5,993 bases of DNA from the NCBI GenBank assembly GCA_023390675.1, contig JAEWCK010000257.1:1-5993 (forward strand). The letters are read 5' to 3'. Shown here in pieces: positions 5,953 through 5,993 of the stretch (within the stretch, counting starts at the first letter, position 1; each line of letters starts with the position of its first letter). A program made the position numbers and the translations under genes. This DNA comes from Pseudomonadota bacterium. Lineage in GTDB: Bacteria; Pseudomonadota; Alphaproteobacteria; Sphingomonadales; Sphingomonadaceae. The notes under the pieces were generated by a model, which made no database searches, was not told the DNA's origin, and saw only the letters and a program-made list of their open reading frames with translations.

Positions 5953-5993
5953 GCCGCCCTCCAACCATCGCCCCCCTCGACACCCCCCCACCC

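Larger units (their letters stand above)
5744..5993. other. Gene-free stretch downstream of the cassette
   Basis: These 250 bases follow the stop of the third cassette gene and reach the window end. No reading frame here resembles a real protein; a 43-codon frame on the minus strand (5968 down to 5837) has no recognisable features. The part up to about 5950 has mixed composition and several small dyads. The last 40 bases or so are very C-rich, like the host genes, which suggests that the right boundary of the acquired segment is near 5945. No tRNA, integrase remnant or insertion-sequence end is recognisable, and no start of a coaBC gene is visible. Confidence 0.5.

Noticed and set aside
5837..5968. 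A 43-codon minus-strand frame in the downstream gap
   Set aside because: It has no recognisable motif or Shine-Dalgarno, and it runs through the dyads; chance is the simpler explanation.
2507..5993. CRISPR array, tRNA or integrase attachment site associated with the cassette
   Set aside because: There are no regularly spaced repeats, no tRNA-like sequence or tRNA 3' end, and no recombinase gene in the window.

Overview
The window looks like a GC-rich alphaproteobacterial chromosome, probably a sphingomonad. The inference rests on a ubiE-ubiB pair of alphaproteobacterial type, almost exclusive use of G/C (mostly C) at third codon positions in those two genes, and a palindromic 'CCCCGGC-GCAG-GCCGGGG' intergenic element of a kind common in that group. 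All five genes I can support lie on the + strand.

Left part (1-2363): two housekeeping genes of ubiquinone (coenzyme Q) synthesis. ubiE (41-772) encodes the SAM-dependent C-methyltransferase. ubiB (828-2363) encodes the membrane-anchored atypical kinase/ATPase that supports the Q-biosynthetic enzymes. They are 55 bases apart, with a hairpin repeat between them, and are probably co-transcribed. From memory, the next gene in many sphingomonads is coaBC (dfp). It is not seen here, and the window ends before the downstream neighbour can be identified.

Middle and right (2507-5743): a compact three-gene cassette with clearly lower GC and more mixed codon use. Two sample lines counted by hand gave 44/60 GC in ubiB and 31/60 near the start of the cassette. 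Gene A (2507-3676) is a DUF262-family (ParB/Srx-like, GmrS-type) protein. Gene B (3669-4784) is a DUF3696-type AAA/ABC-like ATPase with Walker A, Walker B and switch histidine. Gene C (4790-5743) is a 317-residue protein I cannot assign. A and B overlap by 8 bases, and B and C are 5 bases apart, so they almost certainly form one translationally coupled unit. DUF262 proteins and SMC/OLD-like ATPases are recurrent parts of anti-phage and restriction systems. The cassette is therefore a good candidate for a small defence system inserted beside a core operon, with gene C as possible effector or specificity subunit. That role is inference.

Edges: the 143-base gap before the cassette (2364-2506) has no clear promoter or terminator. 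The 250 bases after it (5744-5993) hold no convincing gene, but they contain three small dyads and end in a C-rich stretch like the host DNA. A 9-base identical direct repeat (2439-2447 and 5944-5952) flanks the cassette and may be a chance match or an insertion scar.
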